A DNA stretch of 64,000 nt. Origin: Collimonas arenae (GTDB taxonomy: Bacteria; Pseudomonadota; Gammaproteobacteria; Burkholderiales; Burkholderiaceae_D). The notes beneath the pieces are model-generated. The model ran no database searches. It was not told where the DNA came from and saw nothing but the letters and a program-made list of their open reading frames with translations. The position numbers and the translations under genes were made by a program. The stretch is taken from the NCBI RefSeq assembly GCF_000786695.1, contig NZ_CP009962.1:1736001-1800000 (forward strand). Reading direction: 5' to 3'. Positions 26,518 through 35,605 of the stretch are shown piece after piece (position 1 is the first letter of the stretch; each line of letters opens with the position of its first letter).

Positions 26518-28101
26518 ATGAGAGCAGATATGCAGCAATCAAAAAATCCAGGTGAAGATCGGCAGTCCGAGGCAAGTCCTCCGGACTACATCATGTCCCT
26601 GGAAAACGTCACCAAACGCTTCCCCGGCGTGCTCGCGCTGGATAACTGCCGCTTCGACCTGTATCCCGGCGAAGTGCACGCCCTGATGGGTGAGAACGGG
26701 GCCGGCAAGTCAACGCTGATGAAGGTGCTGGCGGGCGTGTATCCGAAGGATAGCGGAGAGATCCGCATCGCCGGGCAACTGGTGGAGATTCCCACGCCGC
26801 GCGCGGCGCAGGCGCTGGGCATCGGCATCATCCATCAGGAACTGAACCTGATGAACCACCTGACCGCGGCGCAAAATATTTTCATCGGCCGCGAACCGCG
26901 CGGCCGCTTCGGCATGTTCCTTGATGAAGACGCCCTGAATCGTAAAACCCGCGACATCTTCGAGCGCATGCGTCTTGATCTCGATCCTGCCACGCTGGTC
27001 AGCGAATTGACCGTGGCCAAGCAGCAGATGGTGGAAATCGCCAAGGCCTTGTCCTTCGATTCGCGCGTGCTGATCATGGACGAACCGACCGCGGCGCTCA
27101 ACAACGCTGAAATCGAAGACCTGTTCCGCATCATCCGGCAGTTGCAGTCGCACGGCGTCGGCATCATCTACATCTCGCACAAGATGGACGAGCTGCGGCA
27201 AATTTCCAATCGCGTCACGGTCATGCGCGACGGCCAGTACATCGCCACCGTGCCCACCGCGACTACCTCCATGGAAACCGTCATCGGCATGATGGTCGGC
27301 CGTCAGCTCGACAACAGCGGAGCGCAAGCGCCGGATACGTCCGGTAATGAGATCGTGCTGCAAGTCAAAGGCCTGCAGCGGGGCGCGTTTATCAAAGATG
27401 TCAGCTTCAGCCTGCGCAAGGGCGAGATCCTGGGCTTTGCCGGCTTGATGGGCGCGGGTCGCACTGAGGTTGCGCGCGCCGTCTTCGGCGCCGACCGCAT
27501 CGACGCCGGCGAGATACTGGTGCATGGCGCCAAGGTATCGATCAGGTCGCCCAAGGACGCTGTTGCGCACGGGATCGGCTATCTGTCGGAAGACCGCAAG
27601 CACTTTGGCCTGGCCACCGGACTGGACGTCAAGACGAATGTCGCCATGTCCAGCATGAACCGGTTCCTGACGCAGGGATTGTTCCTGGACCAGGCCGCCA
27701 TTCGTGATACCGCCCAAGGCTACGTGCGCCAGCTCAGCATCAAGACGCCCTCGGTCGACCAGCCGGTGCGCCTGCTATCCGGCGGCAACCAGCAAAAGAT
27801 TGTGATCGCTAAATGGCTGCTGCGCGACTGCGACATCCTGTTCTTCGATGAGCCAACACGTGGCATCGACATCGGCGCCAAGAGCGAAATCTACAAGCTG
27901 CTGAACACACTGGCGGAGCAAGGCAAGGCGATCGTCATGATTTCTTCGGAACTGCCGGAAGTGCTGCGCATGAGCCATCGCATCCTGGTTATGTGCGAGG
28001 GCCGCATCACCGGCGAACTGTCGGCCGCCGAAGCCTCGCAGGAAAAAATCATGCAGCTGGCGACCCAGCGCGACGACACACGCGTGGTGCAAGCCGCATG
28101 A
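26518..28101 (+). CDS. Sugar ABC importer ATPase (RbsA/AraG/XylG type)
   Basis: 527 residues with two ATPase domains. The first has Walker [10 protein letters not shown] (about 61-69), LSGG-equivalent [15 protein letters not shown] and Walker [12 protein letters not shown]. The second has a degenerate Walker A ([10 protein letters not shown]), an intact LSGGNQQK and [14 protein letters not shown], the normal pattern of carbohydrate uptake transporter-2 ATPases. It energises the permease and binding protein that follow. It begins 98 bases after the SDR gene. Substrate is inferred to be L-fucose. Confidence 0.92.
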   Translation: MRADMQQSKNPGEDRQSEASPPDYIMSLENVTKRFPGVLALDNCRFDLYPGEVHALMGENGAGKSTLMKVLAGVYPKDSGEIRIAGQLVEIPTPRAAQALGIGIIHQELNLMNHLTAAQNIFIGREPRGRFGMFLDEDALNRKTRDIFERMRLDLDPATLVSELTVAKQQMVEIAKALSFDSRVLIMDEPTAALNNAEIEDLFRIIRQLQSHGVGIIYISHKMDELRQISNRVTVMRDGQYIATVPTATTSMETVIGMMVGRQLDNSGAQAPDTSGNEIVLQVKGLQRGAFIKDVSFSLRKGEILGFAGLMGAGRTEVARAVFGADRIDAGEILVHGAKVSIRSPKDAVAHGIGYLSEDRKHFGLATGLDVKTNVAMSSMNRFLTQGLFLDQAAIRDTAQGYVRQLSIKTPSVDQPVRLLSGGNQQKIVIAKWLLRDCDILFFDEPTRGIDIGAKSEIYKLLNTLAEQGKAIVMISSELPEVLRMSHRILVMCEGRITGELSAAEASQEKIMQLATQRDDTRVVQAA

Positions 28102-29168
28102 CCCCGAATCACTTACATACAATGAGAACCAGCATGGCAAATATTCAGAATCCCGCGTCGCAAGCACAGCAGCCGGGCCAAGGCGCGTTCGCGGCGATCA
28201 AGGCCCGAATCTTCCACCCCGCCACGCGACAGAAATTGCTGGCCTTCGCCAGCCTGCTGACGCTGATGGTGTTTTTCAGTTTTGCATCTTCCAATTTCCT
28301 CGAAATCGACAATCTGGTCAGTATCTTGCAGTCGACTGCGGTCAACGGCGTGCTGGCGATTGCCTGCACTTTTGTCATCATCACCGCCGGCATCGATCTG
28401 TCGGTCGGCACGCTGATGACTTTCTGCGCGGTCATGGCTGGCGTCTTCCTGACCTATATGGGATTACCAATCTATATTGGCATCGCCGCTGCCATCTTCT
28501 TCGGCGCGCTGTGCGGCTGGGTTTCCGGCGTGCTGGTGGCTAAGCTCAAGATTCCTCCCTTCATCGCCACGCTGGGCATGATGATGCTGCTCAAAGGCTT
28601 GTCGCTGGTGATTTCCGGTACCAAGCCGATCTACTTCAACGATACGCCGGGCTTCTCGGCCATTTCGCAGGATTCCCTGATCGGCAACCTGATTCCTGCG
28701 CTGCCGATTCCAAACGCCGTATTGATCCTGTTCCTGGTGGCGATCGCCGCAGGCGTGATCCTCAACAAGACCATCTTCGGTCGCTATACCTTTGCGCTCG
28801 GCAGCAATGAAGAAGCGCTGCGGCTGTCGGGCGTCAATGTCGATTTCTGGAAAGTGGCAATCTATACCTTCAGCGGCGCCATCTGCGGCATTGCCGGGCT
28901 GTTGATCGCATCGCGCTTGAACTCTGCGCAGCCGGCGCTGGGCCAGGGCTATGAACTGGACGCAATCGCCGCGGTGGTGATCGGCGGTACGTCGCTGTCA
29001 GGCGGCACCGGCACTATCCTCGGCACCATCATCGGCGCGTTCATCATGAGCGTGCTGATCAACGGCTTGCGCATGATGTCGGTGGCGCAGGAATGGCAAA
29101 CCGTGGTGACCGGAGTCATCATCATCCTGGCGGTCTACATGGATATCCTGCGCCGCCGGCGTCAGTGA
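28098..29168 (+). CDS. Sugar ABC importer permease (RbsC type)
   Basis: 356 residues if started at ATG 28098, which overlaps the ATPase stop codon (ATGA); ATG 28122 and 28134 are in-frame alternatives, and none has a strong ribosome site. The membrane part starts at about residue 50 and has 8-10 helices. Family hallmarks are [14 protein letters not shown] in the second or third helix, [19 protein letters not shown] in the cytoplasmic loop and [21 protein letters not shown] near the C-terminus. It forms the channel for the imported sugar. Confident except for the exact start. Confidence 0.9.
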   Translation: MTPNHLHTMRTSMANIQNPASQAQQPGQGAFAAIKARIFHPATRQKLLAFASLLTLMVFFSFASSNFLEIDNLVSILQSTAVNGVLAIACTFVIITAGIDLSVGTLMTFCAVMAGVFLTYMGLPIYIGIAAAIFFGALCGWVSGVLVAKLKIPPFIATLGMMMLLKGLSLVISGTKPIYFNDTPGFSAISQDSLIGNLIPALPIPNAVLILFLVAIAAGVILNKTIFGRYTFALGSNEEALRLSGVNVDFWKVAIYTFSGAICGIAGLLIASRLNSAQPALGQGYELDAIAAVVIGGTSLSGGTGTILGTIIGAFIMSVLINGLRMMSVAQEWQTVVTGVIIILAVYMDILRRRRQ

Positions 29169-29260
29169 GGAAAGTGGAAAAGCAAAGATTTTGTACGTGC
29201 ACAAGAAGTTCCGGGCAAGCGCAGCGCGCCCGTTGTTTATAACCATAGAGGAGACTTGAA

Positions 29261-30199
29261 ATGATAAAGAGAAGAGCAGTGAACATTGCCATCGGCCTGG
29301 CGCTTGCACTCGGGTTCAGCGCCACCGCAGTGGCGGACGAAGTCTATATCCCCCTGATTTCGAAAGGTTTCCAGCATCAATTCTGGCAAGCAGTGAAGGC
29401 TGGCGCCGAGCAGGCCGCCAAGGATTTCAATGTGAAGGTGTCGTTCGAGGGTCCGGAAACCGAAGCGATGGTCGACAAGCAGATCGATATGTTGTCTGCC
29501 GCGCTGGCCAAGAAACCCAAGGCCATCGGCTTCGCCGCGCTGGATAGCAAGGCCGCCTTGCCGCTGTTGAAGAAGGCGCAGGCCGCACACATTCCTGTCG
29601 TCGCCTTTGACTCGGGTGTCGACAGCGACATTCCTGTGACCACTGCCGCCACCGACAACAAAGCGGCGGCAGCGCTGGCGGCTGACAAGATGGCGGAGCT
29701 GATCGGCAAGGAAGGCGAAGTGGCGGTCGTGGCTCATGACCAGACCAGCCGCACAGGCATCGACCGCCGCGACGGTTTCGTCGAGCGCATGAAGGCTTAT
29801 CCCAAGATCAAGATCGTTACCGTCCAGTACGGCGCCGGCGACCAGCTGAAATCGACCGAGATCACCAAGTCTATCCTGCAAGCCTATCCGCATCTGAAGG
29901 GCGCCTTCGGCACCAATGAGGGTTCGGCGATCGGCGTGCTGAACGGCGTCAAGGAAATGAAGCGCAAACTGGTGATCATCGGTTACGACTCAGGCAAGCA
30001 GCAAAAAGACGCAATCCGCGACGGCAGCATGGCTGGCGCCATCACCCAGAATCCGGTCGGCATCGGCTACAAGACGGTGGAAGCGGCGGTCAAGGCGCTT
30101 AAGGGCGAGAAGCTGCCCAAGGTGATCGATACCGGCTTCTACTGGTACGACAAGAGCAACATCAGCGACCCCAAGATCGCTGCCGTGCTTTACGACTGA
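29261..30199 (+). CDS. Periplasmic sugar-binding protein of the fucose ABC importer
   Basis: 312 residues, Sec signal peptide (about 1-26, ending ATAVADE) and a type-I periplasmic binding fold of the ribose-binding family. Recognisable stretches are PLISKGFQHQFWQAVKAGAEQAA, VDKQIDMLSAAL, VVAFDSGVDSDIPV and GTNEGSAIGVLNGV. AGAGGAG lies 7-8 bases before ATG 29261. It delivers the sugar to the permease and ATPase encoded upstream. No pentose-specific signature can be assigned by eye. Confidence 0.9.
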   Translation: MIKRRAVNIAIGLALALGFSATAVADEVYIPLISKGFQHQFWQAVKAGAEQAAKDFNVKVSFEGPETEAMVDKQIDMLSAALAKKPKAIGFAALDSKAALPLLKKAQAAHIPVVAFDSGVDSDIPVTTAATDNKAAAALAADKMAELIGKEGEVAVVAHDQTSRTGIDRRDGFVERMKAYPKIKIVTVQYGAGDQLKSTEITKSILQAYPHLKGAFGTNEGSAIGVLNGVKEMKRKLVIIGYDSGKQQKDAIRDGSMAGAITQNPVGIGYKTVEAAVKALKGEKLPKVIDTGFYWYDKSNISDPKIAAVLYD

Positions 30200-30447
30200 T
30201 CTTGACGCGGCACTAACTTCATCACGGGCCGCTGCCGACAGGCGATGGCCCGGCAATCCAGTGCAATAACAGACACAGCAGACTCCCGTCACGGGTGCTG
30301 CCGGTAGTCGGCGTCGACAGCGCCGCTACCGGTTGCGACCTGCTGCGCGCGTATTACGTACAAAAGGCTTCTAGCGAAGGTTCGAATCTATCTCCGGTGC
30401 TGAGAGGAGGGCGGTCGGACAAAATTTAACCATAAAGGGGACTCAAC

Positions 30448-31524
30448 ATGAAAACAACAACATTGCACTGCCTGCAGGCGGCAGCCGCGACCGTACTGAT
30501 CGGCGCCGCCTGCAGCCAGGCGCAGGCGCAGACCAGCGTCACTATCTACGGCCGGGTCGATGCCGGCGTCGATTACCAAAGCAGCGTTGCCTTGAAAGAC
30601 GTCAACGGCAATCTGACCGGGCAGACCGGAAGCAAGCTGGCGGCGTCCGGCAACCAGTGGGGCACCAGCATGATCGGCTTCAAAGGCACTGAAGACCTGG
30701 GCGGCGGACTGAGTGCCTTCTTCCTGCTGGAATCCGGGTTCGATGCGACCAAGGGCGTCACCAACGGCAGCGCCTTGTTCAATCGCCGTTCTTATGTCGG
30801 CTTGAATGGCGGCGCCGGTTCGATCAAGTTTGGCAAGAATTTGTTCATCGTCAACGATGTCTGGTACCTTGATCCGACCGGCCAGCAATTCATGGGCACC
30901 GCCAGCCTGGTCAAGGGCCGCAACTGGCCCGGCGCCAACAATGTCATCGAATACCAGACGCCGACCTGGAGTGGTTTCAACGCCACTGCCCAGACCAGCC
31001 TGGGCGAGCAGGCCGGTTCCACCAAGAATGGCCGCAGCGATGGCATCTCCCTGGTATATACCAATGGCGGTCTTGAGCTGCGCGGCATTTATGACGTGAT
31101 TCGAGACGTCAATGGCCGCTATACCAACGTCTACACGGCGTCCAAGGATTTGATTGTCGGCGGCACCTATACGATCGACAAGCTGAAACTGTATGCGGGC
31201 TACGAAAATATTTCTGCGCCCGACACCGCTGCGCCTACCGATCCGGACAAGCTGAATCACTACTGGATCGGCGTCAACTACATGTTGACGCCAGCCCTGA
31301 CCCTGATCGGCGGCGCCTTCCACGCCAAGCTCAACCATGATGCCGGCAGCGCCAGCCTGTTCATGGCCGGCGCCAACTACAACCTGTCAAAACGGACCTT
31401 GCTGTACGCAGCGGTTGGCACGGTGCGCAACAAGGGCAACGCCAATTTCGGCACCGAGTTCGACAATCCTTTGCCTGGTCATGCGCAAAACGGCGGGTAT
31501 GCCGGGATCAGCCATACGTTCTAA
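30448..31524 (+). CDS. Trimeric outer-membrane porin (Burkholderia/Bordetella type)
   Basis: 358 residues, signal peptide of about 27 residues (ACSQAQA), then a 16-strand porin opening with SSVTIYGRVDAGVDY-type sequence (here TSVTIYGRVDAGVDYQSSV) and closing GGYAGISHTF, with the obligatory terminal Phe. QWGTSMIGFKGTEDLGGGL is the usual second-strand motif. AAAGGGGA precedes the ATG. It ends the sugar importer operon and is followed by a clear terminator, so it likely gives the sugar a path across the outer membrane. Confidence 0.93.
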   Translation: MKTTTLHCLQAAAATVLIGAACSQAQAQTSVTIYGRVDAGVDYQSSVALKDVNGNLTGQTGSKLAASGNQWGTSMIGFKGTEDLGGGLSAFFLLESGFDATKGVTNGSALFNRRSYVGLNGGAGSIKFGKNLFIVNDVWYLDPTGQQFMGTASLVKGRNWPGANNVIEYQTPTWSGFNATAQTSLGEQAGSTKNGRSDGISLVYTNGGLELRGIYDVIRDVNGRYTNVYTASKDLIVGGTYTIDKLKLYAGYENISAPDTAAPTDPDKLNHYWIGVNYMLTPALTLIGGAFHAKLNHDAGSASLFMAGANYNLSKRTLLYAAVGTVRNKGNANFGTEFDNPLPGHAQNGGYAGISHTF

Positions 31525-31569
31525 ACAAGATCTTGTTCGTCTCGCCGATCTTGCCGGATCTCCGAGCTT

Positions 31570-31609
31570 GAGGCAGTCGCCGCAGCCATGTCGCGGTTGC
31601 CTCTTTTTT
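31570..31609 (+). terminator. Rho-independent terminator after the porin gene
   Basis: GAGGCA (31570-31575) pairs with TGCCTC (31598-31603), extended inside by GCCGC with CGCGG, and is followed by six T (31604-31609). It separates the importer operon from the GH95 gene, which therefore probably has its own promoter in 31610-31697. Confidence 0.82.
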
Positions 31610-31697
31610 ATGGCGTCCAGCCTCAAGCCCGGGCATGGACGAGCAGGTGTTCAAATCACTTCATCTCGGGGCTACTACAACATTGGAGACGAGCGTC

Positions 31698-34600
31698 ATG
31701 ACGAAAAGCAAAGATACGGAATTTCTTCCTGCTGTCGCCGGAACAATCAAGGCGGAAAGAGGCGTACCGGCCAGCCCTGCGCGGCGCAAGTTACTGGGCC
31801 AGATGACCGCTTTGGCGGCATCGCCGCTGGTGGCCGCCTGTGGTGGCGGCAGCACTGACAGTCCGACCGCGGCAGTGGCATCTGCCGCTCCCAGAGCCAG
31901 TAGTAAAGCCGACTTGCCCGGTATCGCCAGAACCGCGCCAGTGGCGGGCATCACCAGCCAGAACCTGTTTTACCAGACTGCCGGCGACGACTGGGCCAGG
32001 ACCTGGCTGCCGATCGGCAATGGTCGCGAAGGCGCCATGCTGGCGGGCGGCGTATTGCTGGAACAGATGGAATTCAATGAACAAAGCTTATGGGCGGGGG
32101 TCAATAATTTCGATGGCATGGCCTACGATATATCCGGCTTCGGCGCCTACCAGAACTTCGGCAGCCTGTCGCTGAACATGGGCGCCAGCGCGCCACCTGC
32201 GATCACTTCACCGAACGTCAGCGTCGGCGCTTCCAGTTCAGGCGAAGGGATCTTGTCGACGGTTGACGGCAATCTCAGTACCAAGTGGTGCATCGTCAGT
32301 CCGCCGAACCTGGTCACTTGGCAGGCAGCGCTCTCCGGCGCGGCCGTGGTTGCCACTTATACGCTGACCTCTGCCAACGATGTTCCCGCGCGAGATCCGC
32401 TGAAATGGGTGGTGTCCGGTTCCAATAACGGCAGCAGCTGGACTGTGCTCGATAGCCAGAATTTCACCGCGACGCCGTTTGCCAGCCGGGGTCAAACCAA
32501 TAGCTACACGTTTTCAAACGCCACAGCCTACAGCTATTACAAGATCGATTTCAGCGTCTCGGCAGCAGCGCTCAGCGACGGCCATTTCCAGATTGCTGAA
32601 ATAGGATTAAACGGCGTCAGCCTGCTGCAAAATCCGTCGGCCCAAATGCTCTATGCCTTCTCGCCATCCGGCCACGGAATGGGGGCGTTGAGCAGCTCCA
32701 GCAGCCAGCGCATCGACAGTTCGGTCGACGGCAAGGCGAATACCAAATGGTGCGTCTTCGTGAATCCGGGCGAGATTGTGCAATGGCAGATGGATCTGGG
32801 CGCGGCGCAGGTTATGTCGAGCTATGCCCTGACCAGCGCCAACGACGTTCCCGCACGGGACCCGCAGATCTGGACGCTGGCGGGTTCCAACGACGCCTTG
32901 AACTGGACCCAGCTGGATAGCAAATCGGTCGCGCCATTCGCCTCGCGCGGCTTGCAGCAAACCTTTGCGCTAAGCGGCTCCACCGGCTATCGCTACTGGC
33001 GCTTCAGCTTTGATACTTCCAAGTGCCCGGCCGATGCAGGATCCGGCGATCCCAGGACGGGACATTTCCAGGTTGCAGAAATTGTGCTGAACGGCTCTGG
33101 ATTCACCACGGCGGGCAAGGCTGTCACTTGCGAATACCAACGCCGTCTGAATCTGCAAAACGGCTTGCAGACCACCAGCTACCTGTACGGCGGCAATTAC
33201 TTCATCCGTGAAACTTTTGCCAGCAAGGTAGACAATGTGATCGTCATGCAGCTGCGATCGGAAACACCGGGCGGTTTGTCCGGCCTGCTGCAACTAACGT
33301 CCGCACAAGCCGGCGATGCCGTCACCGCACTGGTTTCCGCTAACGAAGAAAGTCTCTCGTTCAGCAGCAGCCTGGCTAACAACGGCCTCAAGTACGCGGC
33401 CAAGGCGCGTTTGATCCGCACCAATGGCAGCGCTACGCAAAGTGGTACAAATATCAAATTCAGCGGCTGCGACAGTATTCTGCTGTTGCTGGACGCGCGC
33501 ACCAATTACGCACCAAGCTATAGCGCCGGCTGGCGCAGCAGCAGCGATCCGCTTAGCGTAGTGAACACGACGCTGAGCGCAGCTGCGGCCCAATCGTTCG
33601 CCACGATGTATGCCTCGCACTATTCGGATTTCCAGCCGTTGATGACAGCGGTGGATGCCAACTGGGGCAGCAGCACGGCCGCATTGACCAGCTTGCCGAC
33701 CGATGTGCGCCTGAGCGCTTACCAGAGCGCCGCCGGCAGCACCGATCCTACACTGGAGCAGTCGCGCTTCCATCTCGGCCGTTATCTGCTCGCCAGCTGT
33801 TCAAGAAAGGGTGGCTTGCCGGCCAACCTGCAAGGCTTGTGGAACAACTCCAACAGCCCGCCATGGGCCAGCGATTACCACAACGATATCAACATCCAGA
33901 TGTGTTACTGGTCGGCGGAGTCGACCGCCTTGCCGGACTGCCATCTGCCCATGTCCGATTTCATCGTGGCGCAAGCACCGGCCATGCGCGTCGCAACGCA
34001 GGCGAATTTCCCTGGCAGCACAGGCTGGACCGCGCGCACCAGCCAAAGCATCTTCGGCGGCAGCAGCTGGAATTACTATACCCCCGTCAATGCCTGGTAC
34101 ATGCAACACATGTGGGAACACTATGCCTTCAGCCAGGACATGAACTACCTGCAGACGACGGCTTACCCAATGCTGAAAGAGGTGGCGCAATTCTGGACCG
34201 GGCAGCTCAAGCTGAACGCCAGCAATCTGTATGTGGTTCCCAGCACAAACGCCGGCTCGCCTGAACAGGGGCCGGCGGAGGATGGCGTGATGTTCGGCCA
34301 GGAACTGGTGTGGGATGTGTTCCAGAACTACCAAAGCGCTACAGCAGCTTTGACCGCCGCAGGCTTGGCTCCCTCTGGCGACAGCGGCTTGTTGGCTACG
34401 GTGAAATCGATGCAGGCCAAGCTCGCACCCAACCTGATCGGCGCCAAAGGACAGTTGCAGGAGTTCCAGGAAGACTATGAATCCAGCCCCGCCCTGATGC
34501 AAAGCAAAGGGCTCAGCCTGACGCACCGGCACACCTCGCATCTGATCGCCGTGTATCCGGGCCGCCAGATTACGCCTGCCGCCACGCCGTCATTTGCGCA

Positions 34601-35105
34601 AGCCGCCAAGGTCGCGCTGCTGGCGCGTTGCGGCCTACCGCTGGGCACTGCGTCCGGTAATGTATCGCTGGCAAACATCAGCGGCGACAGCGTCGAGTCG
34701 TGGACCTGGACCTGGCGTTGCGCCTTGTTCGCACGCCTGGCAGATGCAGAGAATGCACTGACCATGATCCGGGGCAGCCTGAAGGACAGCACTATGCCCA
34801 ATCTGTTCACCGCCATGATGCCGGAAACCTTCCAGATCGACGGCGACCTCGGCATGCCGGGGGCGATGACCGAGATGCTGCTGCAAAGCCATGAGGGCGT
34901 CATTGTATTGCTGCCCGCATGTCCCGCAGCCTGGCAGCCTTCGGGTTCGTTTACAGGCTTGCGCGCTAGGGGCGGCTACAAGGTCAGCTGCGCCTGGAGC
35001 AACGGCACGGTAACGTCGTACAGCGTCATCGCCGACATGGCGCCGAATAAGTCTGCGGTGAAGGTCAGTGTGAATGGCGTGGTGAGCAGCATTGTTCCAG
35101 TGTGA
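31698..35105 (+). CDS. GH95 alpha-L-fucosidase, Tat-type lipoprotein with two inserted F5/8C-like domains
   Basis: 1135 residues from ATG 31698 (GGAG at 31685-31688); ATG 31635 is possible but less likely. The N-terminus has R29-R30-K-L-L and lipobox LVAAC with Cys48, so a lipid-anchored, perhaps Tat-exported protein. The GH95 N-terminal sandwich starts at 90 and breaks at about 160. Two discoidin-like domains follow (about 168-320 and 325-475, both with TYTLTSANDVPARDP-like cores). The sandwich resumes at YQRRLNL (about 480). The catalytic barrel has HNDINIQMCYW (728-738), SPEQGP with the acid Glu (856) and HRHTSHL (about 943). The usual N-x-N pair reads D730-I-N732. Confidence 0.85.
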   Translation: MTKSKDTEFLPAVAGTIKAERGVPASPARRKLLGQMTALAASPLVAACGGGSTDSPTAAVASAAPRASSKADLPGIARTAPVAGITSQNLFYQTAGDDWARTWLPIGNGREGAMLAGGVLLEQMEFNEQSLWAGVNNFDGMAYDISGFGAYQNFGSLSLNMGASAPPAITSPNVSVGASSSGEGILSTVDGNLSTKWCIVSPPNLVTWQAALSGAAVVATYTLTSANDVPARDPLKWVVSGSNNGSSWTVLDSQNFTATPFASRGQTNSYTFSNATAYSYYKIDFSVSAAALSDGHFQIAEIGLNGVSLLQNPSAQMLYAFSPSGHGMGALSSSSSQRIDSSVDGKANTKWCVFVNPGEIVQWQMDLGAAQVMSSYALTSANDVPARDPQIWTLAGSNDALNWTQLDSKSVAPFASRGLQQTFALSGSTGYRYWRFSFDTSKCPADAGSGDPRTGHFQVAEIVLNGSGFTTAGKAVTCEYQRRLNLQNGLQTTSYLYGGNYFIRETFASKVDNVIVMQLRSETPGGLSGLLQLTSAQAGDAVTALVSANEESLSFSSSLANNGLKYAAKARLIRTNGSATQSGTNIKFSGCDSILLLLDARTNYAPSYSAGWRSSSDPLSVVNTTLSAAAAQSFATMYASHYSDFQPLMTAVDANWGSSTAALTSLPTDVRLSAYQSAAGSTDPTLEQSRFHLGRYLLASCSRKGGLPANLQGLWNNSNSPPWASDYHNDINIQMCYWSAESTALPDCHLPMSDFIVAQAPAMRVATQANFPGSTGWTARTSQSIFGGSSWNYYTPVNAWYMQHMWEHYAFSQDMNYLQTTAYPMLKEVAQFWTGQLKLNASNLYVVPSTNAGSPEQGPAEDGVMFGQELVWDVFQNYQSATAALTAAGLAPSGDSGLLATVKSMQAKLAPNLIGAKGQLQEFQEDYESSPALMQSKGLSLTHRHTSHLIAVYPGRQITPAATPSFAQAAKVALLARCGLPLGTASGNVSLANISGDSVESWTWTWRCALFARLADAENALTMIRGSLKDSTMPNLFTAMMPETFQIDGDLGMPGAMTEMLLQSHEGVIVLLPACPAAWQPSGSFTGLRARGGYKVSCAWSNGTVTSYSVIADMAPNKSAVKVSVNGVVSSIVPV

Positions 35106-35173
35106 GCGGAACCGAAGCAAAGCAGGAGGCTTGAATCTGAAATCTGAATGAGGGAAGGCGGGAGATGCTGCCT

Positions 35174-35206
35174 CTGCTACAAACAAGCTGTGCCTGTTTG
35201 TAGCAG
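35174..35206. terminator. Inverted repeat between convergent genes
   Basis: CTGCTACAAACA (35174-35185) and TGTTTGTAGCAG (35195-35206) form a perfect 12-bp stem with a 9-base loop. No T tract follows on either strand. It lies between the GH95 gene and the convergent yggX gene, so a bidirectional terminator or transcript-protecting hairpin is the likely role. Confidence 0.5.
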
Positions 35207-35241
35207 ATGAGAGGGAAGGGAGGTTGTCCTGCGCTGCCGGT

Positions 35242-35514
35242 TTATTCGGTTGGGGGCACGTAGCCGGTCGCAGCGTCGGCGCCGTCGCCGAAGAAATGCT
35301 TTTCCATTTGCGCCGCCAGGTATTTACGGGCGCGAACGTCAGCCAGGTTCAGGCGGTTTTCGTTGACCAGCATGGTCTGGTGTTTGAGCCAGCCGGCCCA
35401 GGCTTCTTTGGAAACGCTTTCATAGATGCGCTTGCCCAGTTCGCCCGGGTACGGAGGGAAGTCGAGGCCTTCGGCTTCTTTGTCCAGTTTGATGCAATGA
35501 ATGGTGCGTGCCAT
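35242..35514 (-). CDS. yggX: Fe(2+)-trafficking / oxidative-damage protection protein YggX
   Basis: 90 residues, full family length. The N-terminus [20 protein letters not shown] with the conserved Cys7, then [34 protein letters not shown] and [15 protein letters not shown], are diagnostic. In enterics it protects iron-sulfur proteins and moves iron. It lies downstream of argA on the same strand with a GC-rich hairpin between them. Confidence 0.95.
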   Translation of the reverse strand: MARTIHCIKLDKEAEGLDFPPYPGELGKRIYESVSKEAWAGWLKHQTMLVNENRLNLADVRARKYLAAQMEKHFFGDGADAATGYVPPTE

Positions 35515-35536
35515 GGTTTTTCCTTGTCAGTGTTGC

Positions 35537-35558
35537 GCGCCCCGTCTTGTCGGGGCGC
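35537..35558 (-). terminator. GC-rich hairpin between argA and yggX
   Basis: GCGCCCCG (35537-35544) and CGGGGCGC (35551-35558) form a perfect 8-bp stem with a 6-base loop, 47 bases after the argA stop. There is no T tract, so termination would be partial; yggX may be read through from argA or have its own promoter. Confidence 0.45.
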
Positions 35559-35605
35559 TTATAAATAAGGGTACGGAGGTAGTCCGACCGGGGTCAGGCG
35601 TGATT

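Noticed and set aside
30370-30400. tRNA T-loop-like GGTTCGAATC
   Set aside because: The flanking bases do not form the T stem, and no acceptor, D or anticodon arms can be drawn around it.
26518-31524. Recent duplication of the sugar importer at 55947-59568
   Set aside because: The genes share family motifs but differ throughout, and accessory genes differ; they are separate members of a large family.
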